Positions 44,132 through 53,591 of a DNA stretch of 64,000 nt are shown here, one piece after another. The stretch's first letter is position 1, and the number at the start of each line of letters is the position of its first letter. Both the position numbers and the translations under genes were made by a program. The notes beneath the pieces are model-generated. The model saw only the letters and a list, made by a program, of their open reading frames with translations. It made no database searches and was not told where the DNA came from. This DNA comes from Stenomitos rutilans HA7619-LM2 (GTDB lineage: Bacteria > Cyanobacteriota > Cyanobacteriia > Leptolyngbyales > Leptolyngbyaceae): assembly GCA_019358945.1 (NCBI GenBank), contig JAHHIE010000010.1, forward strand, positions 1 to 64,000, read 5' to 3'.

Positions 44132-44199
44132 GATTGTAATTATTCCTCATCACAGCTTGATGTTGATAAAGCTGTATTCAACGTCGCATGCCTATATCA

Positions 44200-45162
44200 C
44201 TAGGATGACTTGCTAGTTGAGGTTTCAACACCAACGGCTTTGACTGGCTTCAGTTTCCAACCCATCACGCTTCTGAGGTAGATGCCACCAATTACCAGCA
44301 GAAACACGACATAGCCAACGGCTTGCACGAGATAGAGCTGATCTTCGTAGCCAAACAGCGTATGGAGAATAACGCCAGGAAATTGGCTATCAGGCAGTAC
44401 TCTACTGGTATTCCAAACCAATGGCCCCAAGACACAGGAAGGAAACTTTGTGAACCGTTCGTAGTAGAAACAGAGACCCTCAGACTGACGATCCATCTGC
44501 GCGAGGGTGCTGATAGCAACATCAAGATGCCCCAGTGCTGAAACCACTAATCCTGCCACAATCAGCAGCAAGAACACGCCCATAACCAGGAAAAAAGCGC
44601 GAAGATTAATTTTAACTCCCCACCGGAATAGCAGAAACCCGATCGCAATCGCGCTAATGATGCCCGCTGTGGCCCCAATCGCAGGCACAAGTCCCTGCTG
44701 AAACTTGGCTGCAATAAAGAGCACCGTTTCAAACCCTTCTCGCAGCACCGCAAAAAAGACGAGTCCAAAAATCCCCCATCCTGCTGCACTACCGCCCGTT
44801 AATGTGGCATTGATCGCACCTTCCACCTGTCCTTTTAAGAGTCGGGCCTGCTGAGTCATCCATACCAGCATCCAGCTCAGCATGACGATCGCAGCAACAC
44901 TAAAAACGCCTTCTAGCAACGGTTCAAAAACAGGTGCATACTTTTGGTTTGACGCCCCTAGAGTTTGCAGCAGCAAGCCAAACAGCAACCCCACGATCGC
45001 GCTGATGATTAGTCCGCCAGCGATGCCACCATACACCCATGAGTTCAAGTGTGATTGTTTCGCTTTTTTGAGGTAAGCAAGCACAATGCCCACCACTAGA
45101 GCAGCTTCTACCCCCTCGCGGAGGGTGATGATAAAAGTCGGTAAAGCAGAGCTAAAGTCCAT
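44200..45162 (-). CDS. FTR1 family iron permease
   Basis: A 320-residue membrane protein with seven hydrophobic segments. The FTR1 iron motifs occur twice: LREGVEAALVVG (Arg15-Glu16-Gly17-x-Glu19) in the first helix and LREGFETVLF (about 140-149) in the fourth. Such permeases carry iron across the cytoplasmic membrane, in bacteria as EfeU with EfeO and EfeB. It follows the helix-hairpin-helix lipoprotein gene after 101 bases on the same strand and presumably works with it. EfeB is absent. The iron role is inferred from the family. Confidence 0.92.
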   Translation of the reverse strand: MDFSSALPTFIITLREGVEAALVVGIVLAYLKKAKQSHLNSWVYGGIAGGLIISAIVGLLFGLLLQTLGASNQKYAPVFEPLLEGVFSVAAIVMLSWMLVWMTQQARLLKGQVEGAINATLTGGSAAGWGIFGLVFFAVLREGFETVLFIAAKFQQGLVPAIGATAGIISAIAIGFLLFRWGVKINLRAFFLVMGVFLLLIVAGLVVSALGHLDVAISTLAQMDRQSEGLCFYYERFTKFPSCVLGPLVWNTSRVLPDSQFPGVILHTLFGYEDQLYLVQAVGYVVFLLVIGGIYLRSVMGWKLKPVKAVGVETSTSKSS

Positions 45163-45263
45163 AGCAAATGCCGATAGGGTTAAAGAGATAGGTTAAGCGT
45201 AAAGGGTTTACAAGCTTTAGTCTCCCACCCCCGCGAGAAAAGGGGAAGTAGATGCCTTCTAGC

Positions 45264-46277
45264 TTAAGAGGTCTTGACCGCTTTCTGAGTACCTATCTCC
45301 ACTGTTTTAATCAATTGAGACACCTGCGTGGGAGTTTTAATCGGTGTAGCAGGTGGTAAGGGAGCAGGCCAGACTTTCGTTAGCTCCGCCATTGTCTGCT
45401 GAATATCTTTGTGCGTTTCAGGAGCGTCTTTCTCAACCTGCGCTGAAACGCCGCTGTAGAGGGTGTTGGCATAGGCTACAAACCCGCGCGAATCTTGATA
45501 TTCAATAGCTTGAGTAATCTTGCCGTTGGCGATCGCGGCACCATACTCAGAATTAGCGGTATCCAGCAAGCCATTAATCACCTGCAAAACAAAGGTAGGC
45601 GACTGCCGCTGTGCCTCAGGTAAGGCCGCGATCGCGTCGTCTACAGCCTTCATTGATGTCTTAAATTCAGTATTGACTTTGGCCGTGTCTTTTGCCCCAG
45701 CCCGCACCAAATCTTGCAGAGCGATCAGCGTTGTCTTAAATTCTTTGACATTGCGCTCTTGAAGCTGGTCTTCAACATCAGCATAAATCTCTTCTACTGG
45801 GTGCCCAATATGAGGTTCTGCTTGAGCAGGCTTTTGCAAGTCCAACAATTCTCTCGCTACAAGCAAATGTCCCTTCATCAGCCCCAGCTTCGTCATATAA
45901 TCTACGTCTTTGGCTTCTCCGGTCAATGCAATATCCTCAACCGTCACCATCTCTTTAATTTGGTCAAACTGTGCCTGGGTAATAACATTCTTCGACACTA
46001 GCTCTTCTGGCTTTCCATAAGGACGGCTGGCTTGAATTTTGTTGGATAACGCAGGTACGCCAAGCTGCGCCTCAAACTTATCTAACTGAGACAAGATAGC
46101 TGTGTTGATGTTGATTTTAGGCTTGCCACTATGATTCATACTGCTCATAGTACTGCTCTGAGGAGAGGGCGCTGTTGTGGGTGCAGAAGCCGTATCAGGC
46201 GGTTGTGTGCTGCACGCAATCAGCACCGTTAAGCTCATCGACGCAAGCAGTAAAGCAAAAAACCTGAACAAAGACAT
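45264..46277 (-). CDS. lipoprotein with helix-hairpin-helix and helical domain, FTR1 partner
   Basis: About 337 residues. The ATG at 46277 gives a signal peptide with a lipobox LIACS (Cys near residue 22); an in-frame TTG four codons upstream is less likely. A Ser/Thr/Pro linker is followed by a ComEA-like helix-hairpin-helix segment (ININTAILSQLDKFEAQLG, then KPEELVSKNVI, about 55-110). A helical domain to the C-terminus contains HLLVARELLDL, PHIGHPVEEIY and MKAVDDAIAALPE. The His and Glu residues in the helical part recall EfeO-type metal-binding domains. The adjacent FTR1 permease suggests that it binds iron at the outside of the membrane. The HhH segment probably does not bind DNA here. 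Confidence 0.8.
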   Translation of the reverse strand: MSLFRFFALLLASMSLTVLIACSTQPPDTASAPTTAPSPQSSTMSSMNHSGKPKININTAILSQLDKFEAQLGVPALSNKIQASRPYGKPEELVSKNVITQAQFDQIKEMVTVEDIALTGEAKDVDYMTKLGLMKGHLLVARELLDLQKPAQAEPHIGHPVEEIYADVEDQLQERNVKEFKTTLIALQDLVRAGAKDTAKVNTEFKTSMKAVDDAIAALPEAQRQSPTFVLQVINGLLDTANSEYGAAIANGKITQAIEYQDSRGFVAYANTLYSGVSAQVEKDAPETHKDIQQTMAELTKVWPAPLPPATPIKTPTQVSQLIKTVEIGTQKAVKTS

Positions 46278-46289
46278 AGTTAGATCCAA

Positions 46290-46893
46290 AAGTTTTCAAC
46301 AAAAGATTTAGCCAAGCCTTGCAAAAGGCAACGAATGGTTCAAGACAAAACCCACTAGATCGCAGTGATTAGTAGTAAAGCTCCTGTAGGAAAGCATTTT
46401 TTTCGCTCTTTCCACTGACGATTTTGTCTTCAAAGTTAGAGCAACCGAAACACAGCAAGAACCTTATTGCAATCAATTCTTATTAGCGTGTGTAAAAATT
46501 ATTCTGAGCCTATCAGCACTAATTGTCAATAAGATTCCCAAATTTCTCCGGAAACATTACTTTAAGGCAGAGCAATTAAGCTGTTGCCACAGAAGTTAGA
46601 ACCTTGAAATCAGAAGGGAGATGTGGGCATTGGCCTCCAGCCATGAGTTTCACCCCTGGACGTCGTCCTAGCCAATCTGACTACACCAGTCTGTCTATGG
46701 TCATAGGTGAAAGATAAACGAGAGCCGAGGGCAATGCAGCCTGGAACGCTACTGAGGACGGCTGTCTAAGGCTACACGCGGTTAGCCAAGGGAATATCGA
46801 GGGGTCGCTTCATCAAGTCAACGCCCCATTCTCCCCTGGGTTATTTACAATAAGTAATAATGATTAAGCACTTATGCCGTTCTGGCTGTAGAA
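46290..46893. other. divergent intergenic region, 604 bases
   Basis: This separates the iron operon and the GAF gene, transcribed in opposite directions. It is AT-rich near 46440-46560. A Fur-box-like near-palindrome lies at 46520-46533 (separate entry). The part at 46590-46840 has no gene that I can support. Confidence 0.5.
46520..46533 (-). promoter_or_regulatory. possible Fur-type operator
   Basis: TAATTGTCAATAAG, read on the minus strand as CTTATTGACAATTA, is a near-palindrome of the AT-rich type bound by Fur. It lies about 240 bases upstream of the lipoprotein-FTR1 pair. It fits iron control by position and composition only. Confidence 0.22.
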
Positions 46894-47436
46894 ATGTCTT
46901 TTCCTGAAGAAATAAATTCTGGTAGGGTGCTGCGGGGCGATCCGAAACTGCGCCGAGTCAATGCTGTCATCTCCAAAACGCTTGAGCGCGATCGTCTGGT
47001 GGAACAAAGCACACAAGACCTACAGCAAAAGCTAGGAGTCGATCGAGTGGTGTTGTACTACTTCTACCGTCAGTGGAAGGGGCAAGTGACATTTGAGGCA
47101 CTTAGCGATCCTAGCTATTCTATTTTTGGCTCGACGGGGCCAGATGCCTGCTTTAACGATGAGTATGCGGCACTGTATTTGGCTGGACGCGTGCGGGCGA
47201 TCGCCGATATCGAAACAGACTCGATCGCAGAATGTCACCGCGATTTTCTTCGTACCATGCAGGTTCGCGCTAACTTAGTGGTGCCAGTGCTAACGATTCA
47301 AGGACTATGGGGGCTGTTAGTGGCTCATCATTGTCAGGCAGCGCGCTCCTGGATAGATGCAGACATCAGTGACATGCAGCGTTGTGCAGAGGCGTTGGCG
47401 ATCGTGCCGTCCATTCGCGGCAGTAGAAAGATGTAG
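46894..47436 (+). CDS. GAF domain protein
   Basis: A 180-residue protein made of one GAF domain: QKLGVDRVVLYYFYRQWKGQV, a middle with CFNDEYAALYLAGRVRAIADIET, and LVVPVLTIQGLWGLLVAHHC. The DIET..I..CH..FL arrangement (AECHRDFLRTMQVRANLVVP) resembles GAF domains of cyanobacteriochromes and phytochromes, but the Cys before His (ECHRDFL) would need structural support for a bilin role. No output domain is attached. It probably acts as a stand-alone sensor or regulator. Confidence 0.85.
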   Translation: MSFPEEINSGRVLRGDPKLRRVNAVISKTLERDRLVEQSTQDLQQKLGVDRVVLYYFYRQWKGQVTFEALSDPSYSIFGSTGPDACFNDEYAALYLAGRVRAIADIETDSIAECHRDFLRTMQVRANLVVPVLTIQGLWGLLVAHHCQAARSWIDADISDMQRCAEALAIVPSIRGSRKM

Positions 47437-47905
47437 CGGCATTCCATGAAAGCTCTTAGCGTTAAGGTAAAGCCTAATGCAAAGCAACAATCCCTTCGGT
47501 ACGAGGATGACAGTAGTTGGAAGATTCAGCTCATCCTCGCCGATAGACGGCAAATCAGGAGCTGATTCAACTATTATAGGACTTACACATTTGCCCCCTA
47601 GCCCCCAATGCTGGGGGCTTTAATTGGCTCGGTTCCCCCAGCATTGGGGGCTAGGGGGCGAAAGATGATCGCTTTTGCGTAAGTCCTATATTAGCAACTG
47701 AATTGGGCATGCCGAGGATTGCAATTCGCACCAAAACGGGTAGCGCTTGAAGCTAAAACGCGTTTAGATTGATGAGTCTTAAGGCACGATCAACAGCTTT
47801 CATGCACGCATCAACGGTTGCTCCAGGCAAAATCGTCTTTAGGTCGATCCTCGTTTAGGTCGATAGTGACTCGTTAGAATAGATCTTCGTTACCAACGTT
47901 TTGTG
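47437..47905. other. intergenic region with a MITE
   Basis: It contains the 112-bp element at 47577-47688. The rest holds no recognisable gene. Confidence 0.55.
47577..47688. mobile_element. MITE, TAGGACTTACGCA family, 112 bp
   Basis: Termini TAGGACTTACACA and, as reverse complement of the right end, TAGGACTTACGCA (12 of 13). The 5-bp duplication TATTA flanks it exactly (47572-47576 and 47689-47693). Inner C-rich and G-rich arms allow it to fold back. It has the same length as the helicase copy and about 92% identity with it by eye. Confidence 0.92.
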
Positions 47906-48685
47906 ATGTTGCCCAGAGAAAACCTGTTAAAGGGAGTGGAAAACCGTGAGGCGATCGCGCGGGTGATTGACCAGGCTGATCAGGCCATTAAGACCTGGGA
48001 TATCGTGCAAACCGATTTTCTTTCACCACCAGAGATGGCTGAAATTCAGCAGACCTTTAGTCGCTTATCAGAAGTACAGCTTGTAGCGTGGGGTGGCTAC
48101 CCTCAGGCAGAACGGCAGCGACTAGCGATCGCCCGCACAGAGACTCTCCTGGATATCACTCACGTTGAAATCGCTGCCCTAGAAATTGCAGGCAACTTTC
48201 TCTTTGACCAGGCAAGCCACCGCGACTTTTTAGGCGCACTGCTAGGGACTGGCATCATGCGCGAAAAAGTTGGCGACATCATCGTTTTAGGAGAGCGTGG
48301 CGCACAGGCGATCGCGGTACCAGCACTGGTCGAATTTCTCGAACTGCATCTGACTCAGGTACGATCGGTGCCCGTCAAAACTCGTCGCATCGAGTTATCT
48401 GAACTAAAAGTACGCGAACCCAAGAAGAAAGAACTCATCACCGTAGAAGCATCCCTGCGCCTGGATGCGATCGCCTCAGCGGGGTTTGGCATGTCTCGTA
48501 GCAAAATGGCAGACCTGATCAACAGTGGCGATGTGCGCGTCAACTGGAAAGAAGTCACCAGTGCCAGTCATACCGTTAAAACCAATGACCTGATTGCCAT
48601 TCGCGGTAAAGGCCGCGTCGAAGTTGGCGAGATTGCAGTCACGAAAAAAGACCGCTACCGCGTGCAGTTAACCCGCTTTGTGTAA
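47906..48685 (+). CDS. photosystem II S4 domain protein
   Basis: About 259 residues. The N-terminal half (MLPRENLLKGVENREAIARV, then TDFLSPPEMAEIQQTF, VQLVAWGGYPQAERQRL, and GALLGTGIMREKVGDI) matches YlmH-like proteins, and the C-terminal S4 RNA-binding domain is LRLDAIASAGFGMSRSKMADLINSGDVRVNWKE. Cyanobacterial members are annotated as photosystem II S4 domain proteins because of an early link with PSII; the more general role may be ribosome rescue or RNA binding, as for YlmH. ATG 47906 is preferred over the adjacent GTG 47903. Confidence 0.92.
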   Translation: MLPRENLLKGVENREAIARVIDQADQAIKTWDIVQTDFLSPPEMAEIQQTFSRLSEVQLVAWGGYPQAERQRLAIARTETLLDITHVEIAALEIAGNFLFDQASHRDFLGALLGTGIMREKVGDIIVLGERGAQAIAVPALVEFLELHLTQVRSVPVKTRRIELSELKVREPKKKELITVEASLRLDAIASAGFGMSRSKMADLINSGDVRVNWKEVTSASHTVKTNDLIAIRGKGRVEVGEIAVTKKDRYRVQLTRFV

Positions 48686-48695
48686 AGCAGCCTCC

Positions 48696-49247
48696 ATGCC
48701 CCCTCTTCTAAGACCCACCAAAACTGAGCTTCAAGCGGCGATCGACACCACAGTGCCCGACATCATTGCACCAGACTTACGGGTACTGTTCTGCGGCATC
48801 AATCCCAGCCTCTATAGTGCGGTTGTAGGGCATCATTTCGCACGCCCTGGGAACCGCTTTTGGCCCACGTTACATCGAGCTGGGTTTACGGATCGACAAT
48901 ACGCGCCGAGTGAAGATGAGTCGTTGCTGGCGTTAGGCTATGGCATTACCAATGTGGTCGATCGCGCAACCGCAACCGCCGATCAACTGTCAACTCAAGA
49001 GTTGATCGCGGGCGGACAGCAGCTTCAAGCAAAAGTGCAATGCTATCGACCGCAGGTGCTGGCAGTGTTAGGGATTGGTGCCTATCGCACTGCCTTTGCA
49101 ACTCCAAAAGCGACGATCGGGCCGCAAGCATCATTACAGGGTGCGATCGTTTGGGTCTTACCCAACCCCAGTGGTTTAAATGCCCATTATCAGCTCAACG
49201 ATCTTGCCCAAGTGTTTCGAGCACTGCTGGTGGCGATCGCAGATTGA
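48696..49247 (+). CDS. mug: mismatch-specific uracil/thymine DNA glycosylase
   Basis: A protein of about 183 residues. The active-site strand LRVLFCGINPSLYSA and the closing motif VLPNPSGLNAHY define the Mug/TDG branch of uracil DNA glycosylases; HHFARPGNRFWPTLHRAGF lies between. These enzymes excise uracil or thymine mispaired with guanine and ethenocytosine. The ATG at 48696 follows the S4 gene stop by 10 bases; an in-frame TTG at 48678 would overlap it. The two genes are likely co-transcribed. Confidence 0.93.
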   Translation: MPPLLRPTKTELQAAIDTTVPDIIAPDLRVLFCGINPSLYSAVVGHHFARPGNRFWPTLHRAGFTDRQYAPSEDESLLALGYGITNVVDRATATADQLSTQELIAGGQQLQAKVQCYRPQVLAVLGIGAYRTAFATPKATIGPQASLQGAIVWVLPNPSGLNAHYQLNDLAQVFRALLVAIAD

Positions 49248-49340
49248 TGCTGTCTTGCTCTGAGCGAGATTCAGACCGAAAACGCTTGGCACCATTGCCA
49301 CCTTTAGTTGAGCAGAGCACCTGGAGATGGCGGGTTCTGC

Positions 49341-50846
49341 TCATGAGCCGATCGCTGCCTGCCCCTGCTGATAAAAATCACGGGCATAATCTGTCCACGC
49401 GCCCTGTCCCCAGTAGCGAAAGCAGCTTGTTTGCAGCAGCAGATTATACAACAGTGCTTTGCGGTAGTGAGAGGTTTGCGTAATGGGTAGCTGCCCTAAC
49501 TCCGGGGGCGCTTCCAGGAGTGGATCGAAGGTTTGGTGGAAGTGGGCGCTGAGTTGATTCATTGGGGTCAGCACGTTGTCGTAATCTTTCACCCAACTGC
49601 GATCGTTCGTCCAGGATGAGCCTTCCATGTGAAAGTGAGAATTTTCTTGTTTGATCGCCACGATCGCGGCTTCGATGGCTTCTGGCGTAGCATGTTCGGG
49701 AGATACGCGCTGCCAGATCTGGTGTTGCCCGATCGCCTGACAGGTCGGGAAATCCTCTGACCTCGCACCTGCGGCTTCCAGCAGTTCCAGATACTCCGTC
49801 CCGTTGACACCCACAACGCTCGATCTGCCACCATTCTCTGCCATCTGATACCAGGCTTGCTTAAACGCAGGCGGAAATTCGTTCATCATCACGCCGCCAT
49901 TTTCGCCATCGCCAATTTGCGAGACGATCGGGGGAATGGAGATGCCGTTGAGCGATCGACGCGATAGTGTTTTCGCCTCGTAATAGGGCTGCATTTGAGC
50001 GACCAGCTTGGTATCTGACCCCTGCGTTTTAATCAGCACCGTGATGCTTACCGTTTCACCGTGCGAGTTCCGGGCAATGAGTTGATGGGGCAAATGCTTA
50101 TCGTGCAGCGACTCTCCCTGAAGCGTTTCAACGGAATGTTCCTGTACCAGCAGCCAACGGTATCCACATTCTTTCAGTGCTTTGACAAAGGCGTAGAGCG
50201 TGTCGGGCTGGTTCGGCAAGTGCATTTCTGGGGGTGAGAAGCCCTTCACTCGTGCCAATGCGTCCCAGCCAAACACCGCTGCAAAGTAGTGCTGCCACGC
50301 CTGAATGTGCAGCTTGATATCGGGAATGGGCGTAGAGGGCACAACCGAATGGCTCCACATTGTTCCCAACCACTCGACGTAGGGCTGATAGTTGGGGTCG
50401 CAGGTAATGCGCTTCAGGTTATCCAAAATATCGCCACGCCCCATTTGCCGCAGTCCCCACAGCAAGTTGCCGGAATAATCCAGCATGACGCGAGGATTGC
50501 AGCCGTTGCCCACCAGTTCGGGGATAAAGTCACCCATGCGCGAGTAGCACCAGGCAAAGGTGCCTGCGTTGTGGTTGTCGCCTTCACCAGAATGCTCAAA
50601 CATGTGTTGCAAATGCCCGATCGGCGTACCATTCCAACCAGTAGGGACGGTCGGTTGATGCATGTGCAGGGCGATCGCAAACGTTGCCGTCACATCATCC
50701 AGACGTAAGTTGGTTGTCGGTAAAAAGACCGGATGATTTTCGCTGGTGACTGCCTGTACATCAGCTTCCCAGCCCGAAATGTTTGGCAGATCATCAACCA
50801 ACTCAGGAATTGGTGCTGGATTGATGGTAAGTGTGGAGGAAACCAT
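49341..50846 (-). CDS. glycoside hydrolase family 57 protein
   Basis: A 501-residue protein. FAIALHMHQPTVPTGW (about 55-70) is the family 57 opening with its His-x-His substrate-binding pair. GNLLWGLRQM, YVEWLGTMWSHSVVPSTP, HLPNQPDTLYAFVKALKECGYRWLLVQEHS and a late KQAWYQMAENGGRSSVVGVNG segment follow. GH57 enzymes act on alpha-1,4 or 1,6 glucans (amylase, branching enzyme). The exact activity is uncertain, since the catalytic Glu and Asp motifs are not obvious to me. It is convergent with mug. Confidence 0.85.
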   Translation of the reverse strand: MVSSTLTINPAPIPELVDDLPNISGWEADVQAVTSENHPVFLPTTNLRLDDVTATFAIALHMHQPTVPTGWNGTPIGHLQHMFEHSGEGDNHNAGTFAWCYSRMGDFIPELVGNGCNPRVMLDYSGNLLWGLRQMGRGDILDNLKRITCDPNYQPYVEWLGTMWSHSVVPSTPIPDIKLHIQAWQHYFAAVFGWDALARVKGFSPPEMHLPNQPDTLYAFVKALKECGYRWLLVQEHSVETLQGESLHDKHLPHQLIARNSHGETVSITVLIKTQGSDTKLVAQMQPYYEAKTLSRRSLNGISIPPIVSQIGDGENGGVMMNEFPPAFKQAWYQMAENGGRSSVVGVNGTEYLELLEAAGARSEDFPTCQAIGQHQIWQRVSPEHATPEAIEAAIVAIKQENSHFHMEGSSWTNDRSWVKDYDNVLTPMNQLSAHFHQTFDPLLEAPPELGQLPITQTSHYRKALLYNLLLQTSCFRYWGQGAWTDYARDFYQQGQAAIGS

Positions 50847-50986
50847 AGGAAGCCTTGAGGTTAGTGGACGTGTGATTCTGACATCTCACAGTAGCGCACA
50901 TTCAGTTTAGCCAAACCTGGTTGAAGGGGAGGGAGAGGCGGAAGTCAGGAGGCGGAAGTCAGGAGTCAGAAGTCTGCGATCAACAC

Positions 50987-51745
50987 TTATGAAAATACGT
51001 GGGGTTCAATGAGTTTTGCCCAACGCTGATAGGCGATGCCGTTGAGGTGAATGCCATCGATCGTGTACGTTGTGTCTAACTGATGGTGAGCATCGAGAAA
51101 ATGAGAATGCAAGTCGATATAGGTATAGGAAAATTCGTCTGCTAAACTCTGGAGTTGTTCGTTTAAGGCTCGAATATTGCTATTCGTTGTAGAGCCAATA
51201 AACAGCCCTGGATGAATGGGTAAAACGCTTTGAATGAAGACATTCGTTTGAGGCGATCGCGCACGAATTTGAGTCAAAATCTCTTTGTATGATTGGCTCA
51301 CTTCAACGGGCGATCGTCCCAGGTTCGACAAATCATTCACACCAATCATCAAGAATATCTTTTGCGGTTGTGAGTTGATGATGTCAGGTAAGCGATCGAG
51401 AACGCCGATCGTCGTGTCGCTAGAAATACCACGATTCTTAATAGCAGGATTTTTAAGTAGCTCCGCCCATTCCCCCTCATCGGTAATGCTATCGCCCAGA
51501 AACACGATATCAGATGACTGAATGGGCAATCGTTCTAGTTGACTCTGGCGATGATCGTAGTAGGGGAAATTGAAAGCAGCAATCTGAACGATCGGAACGC
51601 CAAGCTTTTTCAGCAGTGGTACTCTCATCGCCAAATAGGATAAACCACCCCGCTTGAGAATAATCCATATGCCGAATGAAATGAAGAGTGCATTCAAGCA
51701 AACGGAAAGCCATAACGAAGCTTGAAGAATCAGTTTCACAGGCAA
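50987..51745 (-). CDS. SGNH/GDSL esterase, membrane anchored
   Basis: A 252-residue protein. One N-terminal membrane helix (about 8-30) anchors it. The GDSL domain has block I VFLGDSITDEGEW (Ser near 85), block II Gly in NRGISSDTT, block III GVNDLSNLGRSP (Asn), and block V DGIHLNGIAYQRW (Asp and His). Such enzymes are esterases or lipases, sometimes acetylxylan- or peptidoglycan-active. The active site is probably on the outside. No partner gene is evident. Confidence 0.9.
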   Translation of the reverse strand: MPVKLILQASLWLSVCLNALFISFGIWIILKRGGLSYLAMRVPLLKKLGVPIVQIAAFNFPYYDHRQSQLERLPIQSSDIVFLGDSITDEGEWAELLKNPAIKNRGISSDTTIGVLDRLPDIINSQPQKIFLMIGVNDLSNLGRSPVEVSQSYKEILTQIRARSPQTNVFIQSVLPIHPGLFIGSTTNSNIRALNEQLQSLADEFSYTYIDLHSHFLDAHHQLDTTYTIDGIHLNGIAYQRWAKLIEPHVFS

Positions 51746-51812
51746 ATCCTCCCTTTAGACTTTCGTTCTCCTGGAAAAGACTCCTTATTTAGTAACAGGC
51801 AGGTTAATATTC

Positions 51813-53591
51813 CTATGCCAAGAGTAAATTTATATCAGCTTCCGAAATCGATATCGCATAAAGAGCAAAAATTTTCTTTATAACTTCTTTGTGATTTTTA
51901 GTTAAATCTGAAAGGCCCCAGGTGTTGTAAGTATTAAATATTCTCACCGAATTGCTAAACAGTTCAATATTGCTTCTAAAGTATCTTTCTTTTTTTAGAG
52001 TGAAATCGAGATTGCTTTGTGCGGAGTTTTTCCTGCGAGATAGAAGAACAAGATTACCCATTCTATTTATCCATTTTTCTCTCTCATTAGTGTCAAAATC
52101 AATAGACCATTGACTTGATGGACTAGGATTTTGCGGAAGAATATGTTCAATACTTACGGTTTCAGGAGGTGAGAATTTAGTGTTATGCCCATGAAAAGCA
52201 AGATCTAATTTGAGAAGTAAGTAACGAGCATATCGACGACCATATACACTTCCTGACAATACCCTCTTTAGATCATCTACTTGAACATTAAAAACATTTG
52301 AGGTCATTATCACCTCTGGATCATCAACATCATCAATGAACTTGATGATAGAGTTCATATTTTCGATACGCATTGTTGGTGACAAACCAATAATCCAATC
52401 GGCAGAAAATTTCCTATCAAGAAGCTTGATAAAATGAATTAAATTGTGGTTCTTGAATTTGTCATAGTAGCGTAATAAAGGAGCGATCCAGTAATCTGCT
52501 TCCAAACCAAATTTCATCAGAGAAATCTGATTGCCCAGTTCAAAATTCTGGTTTTCACTGTCCTCAAATAAGGCGCAGTAGTAATCATAGTAAAGCTCAA
52601 CAAATTTAAAGGTATCCTCGCCCTTCTCCAGCAATGGTGGTTTTGGTATATATTGCTTAGTACTCTTATTGAAATCTTTTGGATTATAAATGTTATCTTC
52701 ATACTCTTTTAGGAGATTGTATCCTGCTTTCTGCTTGACCAAGATAGTCCGTATATGAGACAGGAAATTATCAAAATCTTCAGCAAAGTATCTCTCTATA
52801 CTTTCCCATGTCCGTGCATAACTTGCCCTTTTAATAACGTAAATTTTAGAAAGGTTTTCTGCTTTTAAAATGTCACTGTTGCGGAGCTTAATCCCGCGAT
52901 TATTCATTACTGTGAATAAGTGAAAAGCATCTTCAAGTTCTTCGGTTGCTACGTATATCAGTAAAACATTAGAGCGAAAAAACGGAAAGAATTGATCTAT
53001 AGAATTTCCGTTCTTGAAAGCGTCTTTTGTAAAGAATTCTTGAATAACTAAGATTGCATTAGCTATATTTTTGATAGAAATATCTTTATCGGATTTTTCT
53101 AAAATCTCCTTCAACTCATCTGTTTTGCTTGTACCACCGTCAAGTTTGACATATTTATCAACAAATTTTCGAACATCATCGCGGATGTCAAAAACAATCC
53201 GGCTTCTTTCAGGGATGTTATCGTAATGATTGGCTTTTCGATGTATCGCATCTTGACAAATTTTCTTAAGATCTGAATTGCTATCCGGAGTTAAGTCTCG
53301 AACAACAGCAGTAATTAGGAACAGCGTTGTAAGCCGCTGCTGCCCATCGAGAAGATCATATTCTTCATATTGGGTGCTTCCGTCCTGTTCGTTGCTTTTC
53401 TTAAGCACCATTGACCCAAGAAAATACTGTGAATTAGGATTAGATTTTTGCGCTTGACATACATCATCTAGGAGTTCATTAACTTGATCCGAACCCCAGA
53501 TATAAGGTCTTTGATACTCTGGAATGCGATACCATTTTTGAAAGACATCTTTGATGAAGAGCTTATCGCTCTCAATTCTTGTCTGTGGCAT
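51813..53591 (-). CDS. DUF262/DUF1524 (GmrSD-like) putative defence nuclease
   Basis: About 592 residues. The N-terminal DUF262 domain has QKWYRIPEYQRPYIWG (about 15-30) and the nucleotide-binding motif DLLDGQQRLTTLFLI (about 80-95). The C-terminal DUF1524 domain has the HNH-type VSIEHILPQNPSPSSQW and MGNLVLLSRRKNSAQSN. In GmrSD this pair forms a type IV restriction enzyme cutting modified phage DNA, using NTP at DUF262. The ATG at 53591 is preceded by AAAAGGAAAAG; an earlier ATG at 53657 adds 22 unconserved residues. Base composition is clearly more AT-rich than its neighbours and no HIP1 octamer is seen, so it was probably acquired by transfer. Confidence 0.88.
   Translation of the reverse strand: MPQTRIESDKLFIKDVFQKWYRIPEYQRPYIWGSDQVNELLDDVCQAQKSNPNSQYFLGSMVLKKSNEQDGSTQYEEYDLLDGQQRLTTLFLITAVVRDLTPDSNSDLKKICQDAIHRKANHYDNIPERSRIVFDIRDDVRKFVDKYVKLDGGTSKTDELKEILEKSDKDISIKNIANAILVIQEFFTKDAFKNGNSIDQFFPFFRSNVLLIYVATEELEDAFHLFTVMNNRGIKLRNSDILKAENLSKIYVIKRASYARTWESIERYFAEDFDNFLSHIRTILVKQKAGYNLLKEYEDNIYNPKDFNKSTKQYIPKPPLLEKGEDTFKFVELYYDYYCALFEDSENQNFELGNQISLMKFGLEADYWIAPLLRYYDKFKNHNLIHFIKLLDRKFSADWIIGLSPTMRIENMNSIIKFIDDVDDPEVIMTSNVFNVQVDDLKRVLSGSVYGRRYARYLLLKLDLAFHGHNTKFSPPETVSIEHILPQNPSPSSQWSIDFDTNEREKWINRMGNLVLLSRRKNSAQSNLDFTLKKERYFRSNIELFSNSVRIFNTYNTWGLSDLTKNHKEVIKKIFALYAISISEADINLLLA

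Noticed and set aside
46590-46840. Possible tRNA or small RNA upstream of the GAF gene
   Set aside because: No T-loop or acceptor-stem pattern was found and no stable stem with a terminator was evident.
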